From contig JAOXYB010017220.1 in assembly GCA_028565635.1 (NCBI GenBank), positions 1 to 18,817 on the forward strand: 18,817 nt of DNA, written 5' to 3'. Below, in pieces: positions 10,601 through 18,734 of this stretch. The notes beneath the pieces were generated by a model. That model saw only the letters and a program-made list of their open reading frames with translations, had not been told where the DNA came from and searched no databases. The position numbers and the translations under genes are program-made. Origin of the DNA: Phoronis ovalis. Its lineage: Eukaryota; Phoronida; Phoronidae. Each line of letters opens with the position of its first letter. The first letter of the stretch is position 1.

Positions 10601-13600
10601 ATACAATACAGTTTATAGTGTGACTGAATGTGTAGCTTTCTTTTATGAGAAAAAAAGATATTGAAAATGTTATTTTCCTAAATGTGTAGTATTCCATATT
10701 TTCCATAAGAGTATCTTAGATGTTTAGTTCAACAGCGAATCGAATTGAGGCTGTATTCAAAATCAAACATACTAGATACTTAGTACATGTTGTTGTAATC
10801 TGTCAATACTTACTCTTCTTCTTTCACTGGCTGGTCCAGTATGGACTCCTGTGATATTGCAACATCTGGTTCCTGGCTTGTACTTGCCTCACCATCACCA
10901 AGGGTTGCAGCAGGCGAAGCTTTGTCCTGAGTTGACATTGAAGAACTTTCCTCAGGTTCTTCTTTTATAATAGGAAATACTGGATCGCTTTTTATACCTT
11001 GCTGTAAAACAAAAAAAGTTACCGCTATATTTTGAACAACATTGATTAATCAGATGACTACACTTGACATCAGTTATCCAAAATGTTTTAATATATCATT
11101 TTAAAGTTTGATATACAAGCTATAATAAACAGAGCTCTTTCAAAGCATATGACTGGTAAATGTAAATATGTAATTTATTTTTCTAACTGTGTTGTACTAA
11201 GTGCAAAGTTTTTTATCTTCCAAAACTGCTTAAATTTCTAAAGAAATAATTTTTCGGATAATATATTTTATTTTACTTGATATGATATTAAATTCAGTTA
11301 TAAATCCAGAATCGACTGGTATGTTAGTCTGATGAAAGTCAGATGTACACAATTCAAGACTAACAGGGAAGGCATTTCAAATGTGCAGCTATTTAGCAGC
11401 GAAATGATGTAATAACCATTCAACAATGCAAATGATGTCAACTGGTCAGCCAATAAAATGTCTAATTGGTACTAAAATTCATGTCAGCTGGTAAAATCAA
11501 ACATTTTTCAATGAAAAGCAGGATTTTAGTTTTAACCTACCTCTTGTTTTAGTCGATATAGTTTCTTCTTCAACTGGTCTTGATGTCTTTCACGTAACCT
11601 TGACCTTGCCATGTGAGCTTTCAATTGAGACAACAGCGATTCCCAGTAACCTAAATAAAATCTAAAGTCAGCCATAGACCCAAAACTGCAGACTTAAGGT
11701 GGCTAGACCCATTGATATTTTTAAAAAATTATGAAAATTGACTTCATTTATCTGTCACATGATTATATAATCAGTAAGGAGGCATTTGGGAAAAACTCAC
11801 GTTTTCAATATGTAAACTTATAGAAATATAAGTCTAACAAACTTGTAAATACAAAGTTGAAACTTAGCCAACAAACTTCAAATAAACTTTAAAAGAGTGT
11901 CTCAGATTTTTGAAATTTTGTATCATTCAAACGTTATTACTTTTCAAAGTTCAGCTGCCAGAATTTTTTTTTTCTGACACTCATATCTTTAGAAGCATAT
12001 CATTTAAGAACTAATAAAAAATCTGAGGCAATGTTCCTAATTGGAAGTTAATTTTGGCCAAACTTTAGCAAAGTTGGACCTATATTTTTTAGAAGTTTGC
12101 GTTTCTGAAAAACATGAGTTTTTACCAAAAATAGCCCCCTCACTGATTACATAATCATGCGACAGATAAGTAAAATGATTTTTCATCCTTAAGGTTATAC
12201 ATACTTTACTTTGAATTCCAAAAATGTATACTTTTATTAGTCTTTTTTTATTGAACTATCCAAAATTTGTCTCAAGGTGTACAGTGTGAATAACTTGTCT
12301 CGAACAGATCTCGCCATGATAAAAAAAAGTTATATACAATAACTCCTTTATTGCACTTTCATACATCACTCAGATTTCTAACTACATGTATTGTCAAGAT
12401 ATAGAGATATGCAAACAGTTGACAGAAGTTATTAATCTTTTTAAAACGACATCATAAAATTTTTATTTCCAATCGATACTGTTTACATTAAATTTTATAC
12501 AAGAACAACTGGCTACAGGAGGAAATCGTAAGACAGTACGTTAGTCCAAATGTTAATGAAGGGTTTCAGAGTATAACAACTTGTTATGCGGTCTGCATTT
12601 CAAGAAGTCCTAATGCACTGCAAGCTTCCACCACTTCATTCATCAAGACTACAGCTATCTTCCTAAGTTTACGTGCTTACCTACATCGATTCCTTCACCA
12701 CCTTTCAACTTTTTCTTGATTTGATCTTGTAGGAGCAAAAGTTGAGATGTTGTTTTTCCTTTGAATATTGAAGCGACATCAGTTACAACAGATCTATTTA
12801 TACCTTCTCTTCTATCACTCTGGAAGTCTGTCAAAAAGAGTGAAATTTTAATTATAACAAAATGCTTCAGCTACATCTTATAGTTTTCTGTATTATGTAC
12901 CTATAGCTTTGTTTAATTTTGTAATATACTTTTTAAATTGCTCAAGTGTGTTTTTGTTTATTGCACTAACAATAAACAACCCCAGTGTATTGATGTAATC
13001 GCACAGCTTCACCAGTGCTTGAGCCCTCCGGTCGCTCTCTCCAATCAAATTTAACATATGAATACACTTTCTCGACTAACAAAGGTTGATCTTAGTTCAC
13101 AAGCCCCTGTTACTTGAGTAAATAAGCCTAAGCCATCTTTTCAAAGAAGTTCATGAATATTTGCATATCCTATTATAATAGAAGGAAGTACTGGTGCTGC
13201 CGCTCATCTAATCAGTAGATGGTACACAAAGGACAGTTTATATGCATTAATAAATTTAGGCTCCAAAAGTTACCAGCAATGACAAAACTGTGATAATGAT
13301 ATCAAACCTTTAGTTTCTAAGCTAATTATAGGTATTTGTGCTGAGTTTCTGTCTGCAGTGAGTAAATACAAATTTGAAGGTAGCAACACACCTTTTGAGT
13401 TGGGATCCAACTTTCTTAGTTTGTTTAACTCATCTGCTGTAATTATACTCATATCCCTCCAGAAATCTGTGTTTTCTGCATTTAATTCAAGCTCTGTATA
13501 AATTCTAATGTCCTCAAGCAAGTCCTCCAAATCTTCAATTGTTAAGCCCTGTAAACAATTTCATCACTATAATTCAACACAAAAAACATAAATTTCATTA

Positions 13601-16600
13601 ACTCTCAGACTTGATGATCTCAATCCATTTTACTGAAACTAAAATATTTGCATATTTTTTTATGTAAGATTTAGTGCTGTTCTAATTAGATCCTGTTAAG
13701 CGTTAGTCGGCTCAATCTTTGATCAAGATGTATTCTCGAGATAAATTTAACATTATCTTGTACCCTTCTAATCCTTTTTATGAACCACGGTACTCAGGGC
13801 AAGCATAACACAAATCATGCTCTCCCTTTCTGAGGTAGTTCACTATTGACCATAGTCAACACTAACAGAACAAATTGCTGCAAATTTTCTAAATTAAAGG
13901 AGTCACAAAACTTTGGCAAGATTTCTTACTCACATTTAAATATGTGTACGGCTCATGCATTTCCACAGTCAAGTCATCTTCCTCTTCAGCCCCGATATAC
14001 TTGGCAAGCAGATCAATGGGTTTTGCTTTAAAGACAAGAAAGTTATAGTTCTTACACAATGACATACAACATGCACATATGAAACTGATCAGAATAAAAT
14101 CACCATCATTTCTTGATAATTTATAACTAAATGGATAATCAAAGAAATGAATTTTACCTCTTCCATCATCAATCCTAATTTTTGACCTTAATCTAGCTTG
14201 CTGTAAGTGAAACTTATCCTCTTGTTTCTCCCAGGCACTGTAGTATTCAGATTCTTTTTCTCTTTGTTCCTGTTCCTAAAATATCAGCACACTACAGTTA
14301 AGCAAAGAGCGTTCGCTTGAAAAAGTTGAAGTAAGGTTATTCAGTTAGGTTTTGTGTCACTTCACCTGATTACTTCTTGCTTTTGTGCCTGATCATACCA
14401 TGAGCGATCTCAAAAGAAAATACGGTAAACTTGTAAGCTGGCCTATGGTCACACACACATAGACAAATTCACGTCTGGTAAAACTACATTGGTCATGATG
14501 ATACAGGTTACAGCTTAGAATGTAAATGTGAGAATGTGCCAATAATTGTTAAAAGAAGAAACTGGTGCAGGGCTAAAACATCACTTCTGCATTCAGACAT
14601 TCCTAGAACGTACCCTCTCTGCATCTCTCTCACCACGTTCTCGCTCTCTTTCCAGTCGTCTATGTTTCACTTTCTCTAATTCTCTCTAAAACATGAAAAT
14701 CAGCAATAACATGTTAACATTAAATTTTATGAAATTTTATGGCATCTATTGACAGAATTTTTCTATAAATTCTGACAGATATAGCGCTGAAATACAGTTA
14801 GGGCAGCATTTCAATTGCATTTTAATGAATTTATCTATCATAAATCTGAGATGTATCTATAATATGTTACAAAATAAATGCACATTTACATGGCACGTTT
14901 TCATGTGTGGGAAGTTTGTTTTAAATTAAACAAAACTGTCAACAATAACTTTTAACAAAAAGTTTGCAATTTTATCTTTTTTACTTAAATTTCCTATTAC
15001 TTCTCACAATAATAGTTGTCACATGAAACATCTGTTAACCAAGAAAATAAAAACTTCAAGTTTTTTAAAAGCCTCAGCATTTCTGTCCTTAACATATGAT
15101 TTCTTTCTTTTTTAATGATCACTTTTTTTCCACAAAAATGTTCTCCGTAGAGCGTCAATGTTCATTTACAATGGTCCCAAATAGTGTCAAATACCATATA
15201 AATTACTGTATCAAATTCTCTGAGAGACAAATTTTTATATATTGCAAACAACGATTTGCCTTATAAAATCCAATTCAAAAACTTGTTTTAAGCAGATTTT
15301 CTGATCTATCACATTCAGATCCAACTCAGATGCCAGGATCAATCCGACTCGAGCTGCTCCTAGCAGCTACCCTAAGCATATTGCCCATTAGATCTCTGGA
15401 TCTATCCAAGTTACCTTAGTCTCTGCCATTTTAACTTTTTGCAAATGGTGAAGATCCTCTTCCTTCTTGCCTTCTTTTTCTAGCTTTTTCTTCCAAACAA
15501 AAGTGTTCATTAACTGTTCATCACCAAATGGATTATCAGCATTTGTGAAACCCTGTAAGATGAAGAAAGGGAACACATATAGGAAACATTTATAATTAGT
15601 TTCTCCTTCAAAGGTCTTTTTCTACTTACCAATATCTTAGGTTTTCTTTGCAAAGGACCCGTAATTAGCTGATAATGAATACATACATAGGACATACTTG
15701 TTCTTAAATTTGCGGCTTTATATCGACTTAATATGCAGTAATCTGTATGTAGCATAGCATAATATCTGATAAAATTCTGCATTCTGTTCCATCCATTACT
15801 GTTTTTAAAGAAAAAATGTATATGTTGTATGCAACAAAGATGTACATTTTAAAGTATTTTGTACAAAATCCATTTAAGTTTCAAAGTTACGAAACAAAAC
15901 ATGTTTGCAATATTTAGATGATTAAGGTGGCTGGTACCATTCAAGGCAACTAATTAATACTTTATACTTTGAGGTTAATTTTAGGGAGTTAATTGAAATT
16001 AGACTAATAAAAGAAAACATTTTTGGGGAAGGTACTATCATCAGTATTGTGAAAAATTATTTTCTTGTCTGTCACATGATAATATAATCAGCAAAACAGC
16101 CATTTTTATAGTTGCAATAAGTTGTGTCCAACAGTACTCCAGCTTACAAAATACTTGAGAAAGTTTATCATGTTCGCTGGTTACTGTTTCTTCAGTGATC
16201 ATGTTATCAGACTTTTGATGTCAAACATGTTATTAAAACATAATACGTGAATACGACTTTAGATGTCAAAGAAAACAAAATTCTTACCATGTACTCTTCA
16301 TCCCACCCCATCTGCTCTTTCCTATTCCGTTCTTTCGATTCCTATGAAAAATAGTTTGAAAAATGTTAAATGTTACATGTTAATTATTCAGAAAGTTGTG
16401 TCTTTTTTAATAGTACATTTAATATTTCATTAATACTTGTGTGGATAGTATGCAAACAAAAGATTCTGTATAATTACCTTCTTAGCTAGCCTTCGTAACC
16501 TTTTTTCCTCAGCTGTTTCTGTTGCTTTTAGTAATTCTTTCTGCTTTCTTTTTTCTTCCTTTAATTTCTCAATTTCCTTCACTTTACTGGTTACACTTGA

Positions 16601-17607
16601 TGGCAAATCTGTGTCACTGGAATCTGCATGAGATCGCTTGTTTTTCTTTCGACTTCTATCTTTGGACCTAAAGTCATGAAAAATAAACAGTGTTTAAACA
16701 TCCAAGTTATATATATAAAATGTCACGCAAGACTGGTCCCCACTTCAGTGATCCCTGTATTTTATTATTCTAGCTATGCAGTAATAGCAATAATACAAAA
16801 GAATCTTTTGACAGCTACAGATAGTATTTCATGTACTGACTACTGTTAGTGTGAACATGTAGGCAATCAACTTTTAACGGGGGAAGCTTACTGATAAAAA
16901 ATTATTGATTCTCATAAACTAAAGATATTCAGAAGTGATACAACCAACTAACCTTTTGCCTTTCTGACAGAGGATCTAACAAATGGATATCATTATAATA
17001 ATTTTAGCTTGCAAATAGTTACTTGATTTTATAATAAAATTTCGCCTCAAATGATTTTTAAATCTTTATGTAACTGGGAAGACTGGAGCAGGTTTGAAAA
17101 AGATGTCAAATTCAGACCATGACACTTTATGATATTCTACAGTTAACGAATAAGGGCCAAGAAGATATACTTTATACAGCTTAACACTTCTGGTTAACAA
17201 TATAAGAATGATAAATATTTTCACCTATTTCTCTTACAGCACCGCACTACTAGACTGCTTTGCTCTAAACATGGCGCAGCCAGGTGCTACTGACATTCAC
17301 GTAGCTGAAAACATTAATTGTGACCCTTACTTGTTTGGCAGAACCAAAAATCTTAACATTTATTTCAAGGAGACTGTTCACCGTGGGAGTGGACTGAAGA
17401 AATAGCTCATGCAGAATTCAATGATGCATTTTAACAACTACACCATATAGCAGGCAACAGTGGTCATACTACAGTAATATTAGAACTACAATGCATTAGT
17501 ACCTAGACCTCTTCCTCCTATCTTTAGGGCGGTGTTTATGATGTCGACGTTCTGGTGATGAGTCCACGTTCGAACTGCCATCAGAATTTTCATCACTAGA
17601 GTAGGAC
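4567..17607 (-). CDS. CACTIN: CACTIN (cactin), 16 coding exons visible, 5' end missing
   Basis: Cactin is a nuclear protein of the catalytic spliceosome. It was first described as a partner of the IkB protein Cactus, and it modulates Toll/NF-kB signalling (known family role). Joined exons, from the 5' end: 17607-17503, 16667-16478, 16341-16288, 15552-15415, 14685-14614, 14275-14158, 14025-13934, 13548-13392, 12827-12681, 11650-11541, 11001-10814, 9941-9755, 9310-9152, 8813-8730, 6042-5929, 4692-4567. They give about 679 residues plus stop. Every junction is GT-AG and phases agree throughout. Order of parts: Arg/Ser/Lys-rich N-terminus, charged coiled-coil region (about 40-225), Cactin_mid-type region (about 190-380), acidic linker (395-470), and the conserved C-terminal CactinC_cactus-type domain (about 555-679) with KYRPRKPRFFNRVHT and FHFKRYRYRR. 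Human cactin is 758 residues, so roughly 80 N-terminal residues are missing. No start codon was found in the window. Confidence 0.96.
4693..5928 (-). other. CACTIN intron 15 with an inverted repeat
   Basis: A GT-AG phase-0 intron. It contains a 26-bp imperfect inverted repeat (5250-5275 with 5626-5651, 23 of 26 paired) that may mark the arms of a small decayed element. The patch at 4880-5060 is less AT-rich. No exon was seen. Confidence 0.7.
5929..6042 (-). CDS. CACTIN: CACTIN exon, IFYPDLI...FRAGPPYE
   Basis: Residues 601-638: IFYPDLIEKTQTPEYTI, then KDFAVLRFRAGPPYE, a conserved cactin block. The acceptor is TTGTAG and the donor GAG/GTAATT. It is 38 codons in phase 0. Confidence 0.97.
6350..6530. 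repeat. Dispersed repeat with three 35-bp subrepeats
   Basis: Three degenerate units of about 34-35 bp start at 6421, 6455 and 6490, each with an A/CTCATTTTTAGGG-like core. They are preceded by CCCCCGGTGGAGAACTG at 6360-6376. It is similar in style to the fragments at 2314-2650 and 18735-18817. It directly abuts the large tandem array. Confidence 0.5.
6535..8640. repeat. Tandem array with higher-order long/short units inside a CACTIN intron
   Basis: A conserved landmark (GAACCACCTTTGAATCG) recurs at about 6561, 6848, 7150, 7608, 7937 and 8405, a spacing of 287, 302, 458, 329 and 468. A second landmark (CCAGTCGGCCATATTGG) recurs at about 6650, 6930, 7226, 7380, 7690, 8020, 8165 and 8486. The extra copies at 7380 and 8165 come from short inserted units of about 150 bp carrying TGTATTGCGAC and GAATATGAAACTGA. 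The pattern long + (long + short) gives a period of about 790 bp seen twice. Open frames in it repeat the same peptide and are judged noncoding. Confidence 0.85.
8653..8684. repeat. Perfect 14-bp hairpin near the exon-14 splice donor
   Basis: TATGCCCATCCACA (8653-8666), loop ACTA, then the exact reverse complement (8671-8684). On the CACTIN strand it lies 46-77 nt into intron 14. It sits at the end of the tandem array. It could be a remnant of a small element or an RNA structure. Confidence 0.8.
8730..8813 (-). CDS. CACTIN: CACTIN exon, GFEWNKYNQTHYD
   Basis: Residues 573-600: GFEWNKYNQTHYDIDNPPP, then KIVQGYKFN, nearly identical to vertebrate cactin. The acceptor is CTCTAG and the donor AAC/GTAAAT. 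The intron that follows is the largest seen (about 2.7 kb) and holds the tandem array. Confidence 0.97.
8814..9151 (-). other. CACTIN intron 13
   Basis: A GT-AG phase-0 intron. It is AT-rich and nothing else is seen in it. Confidence 0.85.
9152..9310 (-). CDS. CACTIN: CACTIN exon, start of C-terminal domain
   Basis: Residues 520-572: AREGMNDDEATFSVQVPL, then LLWSDKYRPRKPRFFNRVHT. The KYRPRKPRFFNRVHT string is a cactin signature. The acceptor is TTTCAG and the donor ACA/GTATGT, phase 0. Confidence 0.97.
9311..9754 (-). other. CACTIN intron 12
   Basis: A GT-AG phase-0 intron. It is AT-rich with a T-run at 9540-9550. No further feature is seen. Confidence 0.85.
9755..9941 (-). CDS. CACTIN: CACTIN exon, LTEEDLMAQSYDEY block
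   Basis: Residues 457-519: ILTEEDLMAQSYDEYSLANY, then YSPKLI and a helix DDMKRLEYARQRL. These match the human EEDLIQQSLDDYDAGRYSPR and RLQLSRQQL blocks. The acceptor is TTTACAG and the donor ATG/GTAACA. Confidence 0.96.
9942..10813 (-). other. CACTIN intron 11
   Basis: A GT-AG intron with two patches of higher GC (about 10085-10165 and 10440-10520) in AT-rich sequence. They may be old repeat fragments. The second has a 40-codon open frame on the minus strand with no recognisable protein. Confidence 0.75.
10814..11001 (-). CDS. CACTIN: CACTIN exon, acidic low-complexity linker
   Basis: Residues 395-456 plus two bases of codon 457. It is rich in Glu, Ser, Asp and Pro with little sequence conservation, as this linker is in other animals. 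The family-like FPIIKEEPE near its start is the best anchor. The acceptor is TTTACAG and the donor AGA/GTAAGT. Confidence 0.92.
11002..11540 (-). other. CACTIN intron 10
   Basis: A GT-AG phase-0 intron. It is AT-rich with no repeat or coding signal noticed. Confidence 0.8.
11541..11650 (-). CDS. CACTIN: CACTIN exon, mid domain (GYWESLL)
   Basis: Residues 358-394: GYWESLLSQLKAHMARSRLR followed by a KKLYRLKQE helix, very close to the human sequence. The acceptor is TATTTAG and the donor GAG/GTAGGT. Confidence 0.97.
11651..12680 (-). other. CACTIN intron 9
   Basis: A GT-AG phase-1 intron. Over half of it is the MITE-like element. The rest (12291-12680) is AT-rich with nothing noted. Confidence 0.8.
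11695..12290. mobile_element. MITE-like element with long inverted repeats in CACTIN intron 9
   Basis: The left arm (about 11725-11830) and right arm (about 12078-12190) are inverted copies. The most similar core is TTATCTGTCACATGATTATA (left), which pairs with TTATCTGTCGCATGATTATG read from the right arm. The interior of about 250 bp has no coding frame. The left end begins TTAAGGTGGCTAGACC, and the copy at 15925 starts with the same AAGGTGGCT word. Exact ends and any target-site duplication are unclear. Confidence 0.65.
12681..12827 (-). CDS. CACTIN: CACTIN exon, mid domain (DRREGIN...IFKGKT)
   Basis: Residues 309-357, with DRREGINRSVVTDVASIFKG and a following Lys-rich helix. These align with human RREGVN and SVFKGKT. 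The acceptor is TTTGACAG and the donor GTAG/GTAAGC, leaving a split Gly codon. Confidence 0.96.
12828..13391 (-). other. CACTIN intron 8
   Basis: A GT-AG phase-1 intron holding the exon-like segment at 12901-13075. The part next to exon 8 (13270-13391) is open in the exon frame, but no cactin similarity is seen there. Confidence 0.8.
12901..13075 (-). other. Exon-like open segment in CACTIN intron 8
   Basis: Bounded by TTTGTTAG before 13075 and ATAG/GTACAT after 12901, 175 bp, of higher GC than its surroundings. One frame is open throughout (58 codons, containing LNLIGESDRRAQALVKLCDY) but it does not match the phase of the flanking CACTIN exons. The frame that would be read after exon 8 hits TAG after 36 residues, 65 nt before the donor. 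It may be a poison exon, a fragment of another gene, or chance. Confidence 0.3.
13392..13548 (-). CDS. CACTIN: CACTIN exon, mid domain (DLLEDI...DFWRDM)
   Basis: Residues 257-308, with LEDLLEDIRIYTELE, DFWRDMSIIT and ELNKLRKLD, which match the family. The acceptor is TTTACAG and the donor AAAG/GTGTGT, phase 1. The reading frame stays open about 40 codons past the donor (to about 13270). That part has no cactin match, and the next exon joins well by splicing. Confidence 0.96.
13549..13933 (-). other. CACTIN intron 7
   Basis: A GT-AG phase-0 intron with no further feature seen. Confidence 0.8.
13934..14025 (-). CDS. CACTIN: CACTIN exon, mid domain (AKPIDLLAKYI)
   Basis: Residues 226-256, containing AKPIDLLAKYIGAEEED and VEMHEPYTYLN, both strongly conserved in cactin. 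The acceptor is TTAAAG and the donor AAT/GTGAGT. Confidence 0.97.
14158..14275 (-). CDS. CACTIN: CACTIN exon, start of mid domain
   Basis: Residues 187-225 plus one base of codon 226. It includes AWEKQEDKFHLQQARLRSKI, the conserved entry to the Cactin_mid region. The acceptor is ATTTTAG and the donor GAG/GTAAAA. Confidence 0.96.
14276..14613 (-). other. CACTIN intron 5
   Basis: A GT-AG phase-0 intron with no further feature seen. Confidence 0.8.
14614..14685 (-). CDS. CACTIN: CACTIN exon, Arg/Glu coiled coil
   Basis: Residues 163-186, almost wholly charged (LEKVKHRRLERERERGERD), matching the cactin helix ahead of the mid domain. The acceptor is GTTTTAG and the donor AGG/GTACGT. It is 24 codons in phase 0. 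Confidence 0.93.
14686..15414 (-). other. CACTIN intron 4
   Basis: A GT-AG phase-0 intron, very AT-rich from 14700 to 15120. Nothing else was recognised. Confidence 0.8.
15415..15552 (-). CDS. CACTIN: CACTIN exon with NPFGD motif
   Basis: Residues 117-162. It begins GFTNADNPFGDEQLMNTFVW, the family-conserved block after MGWxEEYM, and continues into a Lys/Glu-rich helix. The acceptor is CTTACAG and the donor AAG/GTAACT. It is 46 codons in phase 0. Confidence 0.96.
15553..16287 (-). other. CACTIN intron 3
   Basis: A GT-AG phase-0 intron containing the partial MITE-like copy at 15925-16105. The remainder has no signal. Confidence 0.8.
15925..16105. repeat. Partial copy of the intron-9 MITE-like family
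   Basis: It begins AAGGTGGCTGGTACC and contains AGACTAATAAAAG and CTTGTCTGTCACATGATAAT. It matches, in the same order, sequences at the left end and (reversed) the right end of the element at 11695-12290. Only one arm is present. Confidence 0.6.
16288..16341 (-). CDS. CACTIN: CACTIN exon with MGWDEEYM motif
   Basis: A short 18-codon exon, residues 99-116, reading ESKERNRKEQMGWDEEYM. The MGW-x-EEY motif is typical of cactin. The acceptor is TTCATAG and the donor ATG/GTAAGA. Both ends are phase 0. Confidence 0.95.
16478..16667 (-). CDS. CACTIN: CACTIN exon, basic and coiled-coil region
   Basis: Residues 36-98: a basic segment with KKNKR, then a Glu/Lys-rich helix ending in EEKRLRRLAKK, which matches the cactin family. 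The acceptor is CTTTAG and the donor AAG/GTAATT. The exon ends on a codon boundary. Confidence 0.93.
16668..17502 (-). other. CACTIN intron 1 of the visible set
   Basis: A GT-AG phase-2 intron. It is AT-rich except for about 17240-17410, which holds a small plus-strand open frame described separately. Confidence 0.8.
17271..17405 (+). CDS. Small open frame antisense to CACTIN, doubtful
   Basis: ATG at 17271 in an AACATGG context opens 44 codons (starting MAQPGATDIHVAENINCD) to a TAG. A splice-acceptor-like TTTCTCTTACAG ends at 17239, just upstream, and the stretch is richer in GC than the intron around it. No family is recognised. It could be part of a plus-strand transcript, a retroelement scrap or chance. 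Confidence 0.15.
   Translation: MAQPGATDIHVAENINCDPYLFGRTKNLNIYFKETVHRGSGLKK
17503..17607 (-). CDS. CACTIN: CACTIN exon, Arg/Ser-rich N-terminal part (first visible)
   Basis: Encodes residues 1-34 of the visible protein, a Ser/Asp-rich stretch followed by a basic one (PERRHHKHRPKDRRKRSR). This is the RS-like, NLS-like composition expected at the cactin N-terminus. The acceptor reads TTAG before 17607 and the donor is AG/GTACTA. It starts with one base of a split codon, so an upstream exon must exist. The next exon joins as S-R-S-K in frame. Confidence 0.85.
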
Positions 17608-18114
17608 CTAAGGCAATATAAATTAAACAATATAAATATTCCATGATGATTATATTTCTTATAACAACTATACAATGAAAATCACTAATTATGAATGGGT
17701 ACTATCTGAGCCGATGCACATTTGGACAGAGGTGATCCTTATTAAATACAGCGTATATAAAACTAAGTATTATCAGTGCATTAGCCCTCTAATCAAGTTA
17801 TCAATCACTGTTTAGTTTTGTTAGCATATAGTTCAACAGCATAGGTATCGTTACAGTAGAGCGGTTAAAGGAATCTTTGCTGCAATTGTTGTTTAAAAGC
17901 TAAATTTTAGACATTCAGTTTCCAATTCCATCACAATGCCCAATGCATGCTCATTTTGATTTCATCATCATCATCATCACAAGTACGGTGTTACATCTTT
18001 CAACTTTCATACACCGAGAATGTGACAAGTGAAGTTAATATGAGCTTTTCCTTTTTTGACACCAATTAAGCTTTTTATTTTTAGCACAGGATTAGGTAGT
18101 TCTGTAAGCATTAT
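17608..18114. other. Upstream of the first visible CACTIN exon
   Basis: Presumed intron, because the first visible exon begins with a split codon. It holds a (TCA)6 microsatellite at 17962-17979. I looked on the minus strand for a start codon followed by an Arg/Ser-rich frame and a donor of the right phase, and saw none. Confidence 0.5.
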
Positions 18115-18455
18115 TTCTACTATGGACAGCCCACAGCTTGTCCGTACGAATCATGACCTCCTTCTATCTCAAATAGGCCGAAGTTCGACTAGCCTTCGCG
18201 CAATAGCATAACATCCATGCATGGATGTACGAACCTTTAGATTTTATGCTGGTCTGTCGTCGAAGTTTTGACTAAGTTATCAAGATACGGTAGTAAATGA
18301 AGCGGAAGAGTCGAGAAATAGATAGAAGCAAAAACATGGGTGGAATTCATTTAATATTTAATTAAGAAAATAAGTGTTTTTGAACTTCGGCCCATTTAAG
18401 ATAGGAGCCGGTCATGACTGCTACGGACAAGCTGCAAGCTATCAACAGTAGGAGT
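18115..18455. mobile_element. MITE-like element with inverted arms of about 73 bp
   Basis: The left arm (18115-18187) and right arm (18382-18455) pair as imperfect inverted repeats. Both share CAGCTTGTCCGTA, ATCATGACC/GTCATGACC and GGCCGAAGTTC in order. The interior of about 195 bp has no coding frame. It includes a CATCCATGCATGGATG palindrome at about 18211-18226. No transposase is present. Confidence 0.7.
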
Positions 18456-18485
18456 CATGAGCGCAGGAATAAGAGTCAGGCACGA

Positions 18486-18664
18486 TCACCTGGCGCGAAA
18501 GTGTAGTTACATTAAATAAATAAGTACACATGTATGGTATACTATCCATACCGTATACGGTCTCCTAGTATATACATGTAGATTACACAGGAGGCCATAT
18601 GGATCGATAGTATACCATATATTTATTTATTTAAAAATATAATCTACACTTTCTCGTCAGGTTA
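18486..18664. mobile_element. Foldback element with a 24-bp loop
   Basis: The left arm (about 18486-18565) and right arm (about 18590-18664) are inverted copies. Both share GAAAGTGTAG, TTAAATAAATAA and ATGGTATACTATC, and they meet at TCTCC...GGAGG across a 24-bp loop. As RNA or single-stranded DNA it would form a hairpin of about 80 bp. No open frame is inside. Confidence 0.75.
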
Positions 18665-18734
18665 CCGTGGGGTCAGGGATTTAGAGTAATTTGTATCCAT
18701 GCAAGCAGTCCAAAAAAATGGCGTAACTACATGA

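Noticed and set aside
13270-13391. Extension of CACTIN exon 8 into the intron frame
   Set aside because: The frame is open but has no cactin similarity and ends in a stop. Splicing at 13392 to 12827 restores the family sequence (DRREGIN).
15510-15782. Minus-strand open frame of 90 codons overlapping CACTIN exon 4
   Set aside because: It is a different frame from the cactin exon, and the overlapping cactin reading is strongly conserved.
16950-16975. Possible microexon between the first two visible CACTIN exons
   Set aside because: Acceptor- and donor-like words flank 11 or 23 bp, neither a multiple of three, and the flanking exons already join in frame.
18210-18227. CATCCATGCATGGATG palindrome as a regulatory site
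   Set aside because: It lies inside a MITE-like element and is better read as part of it.
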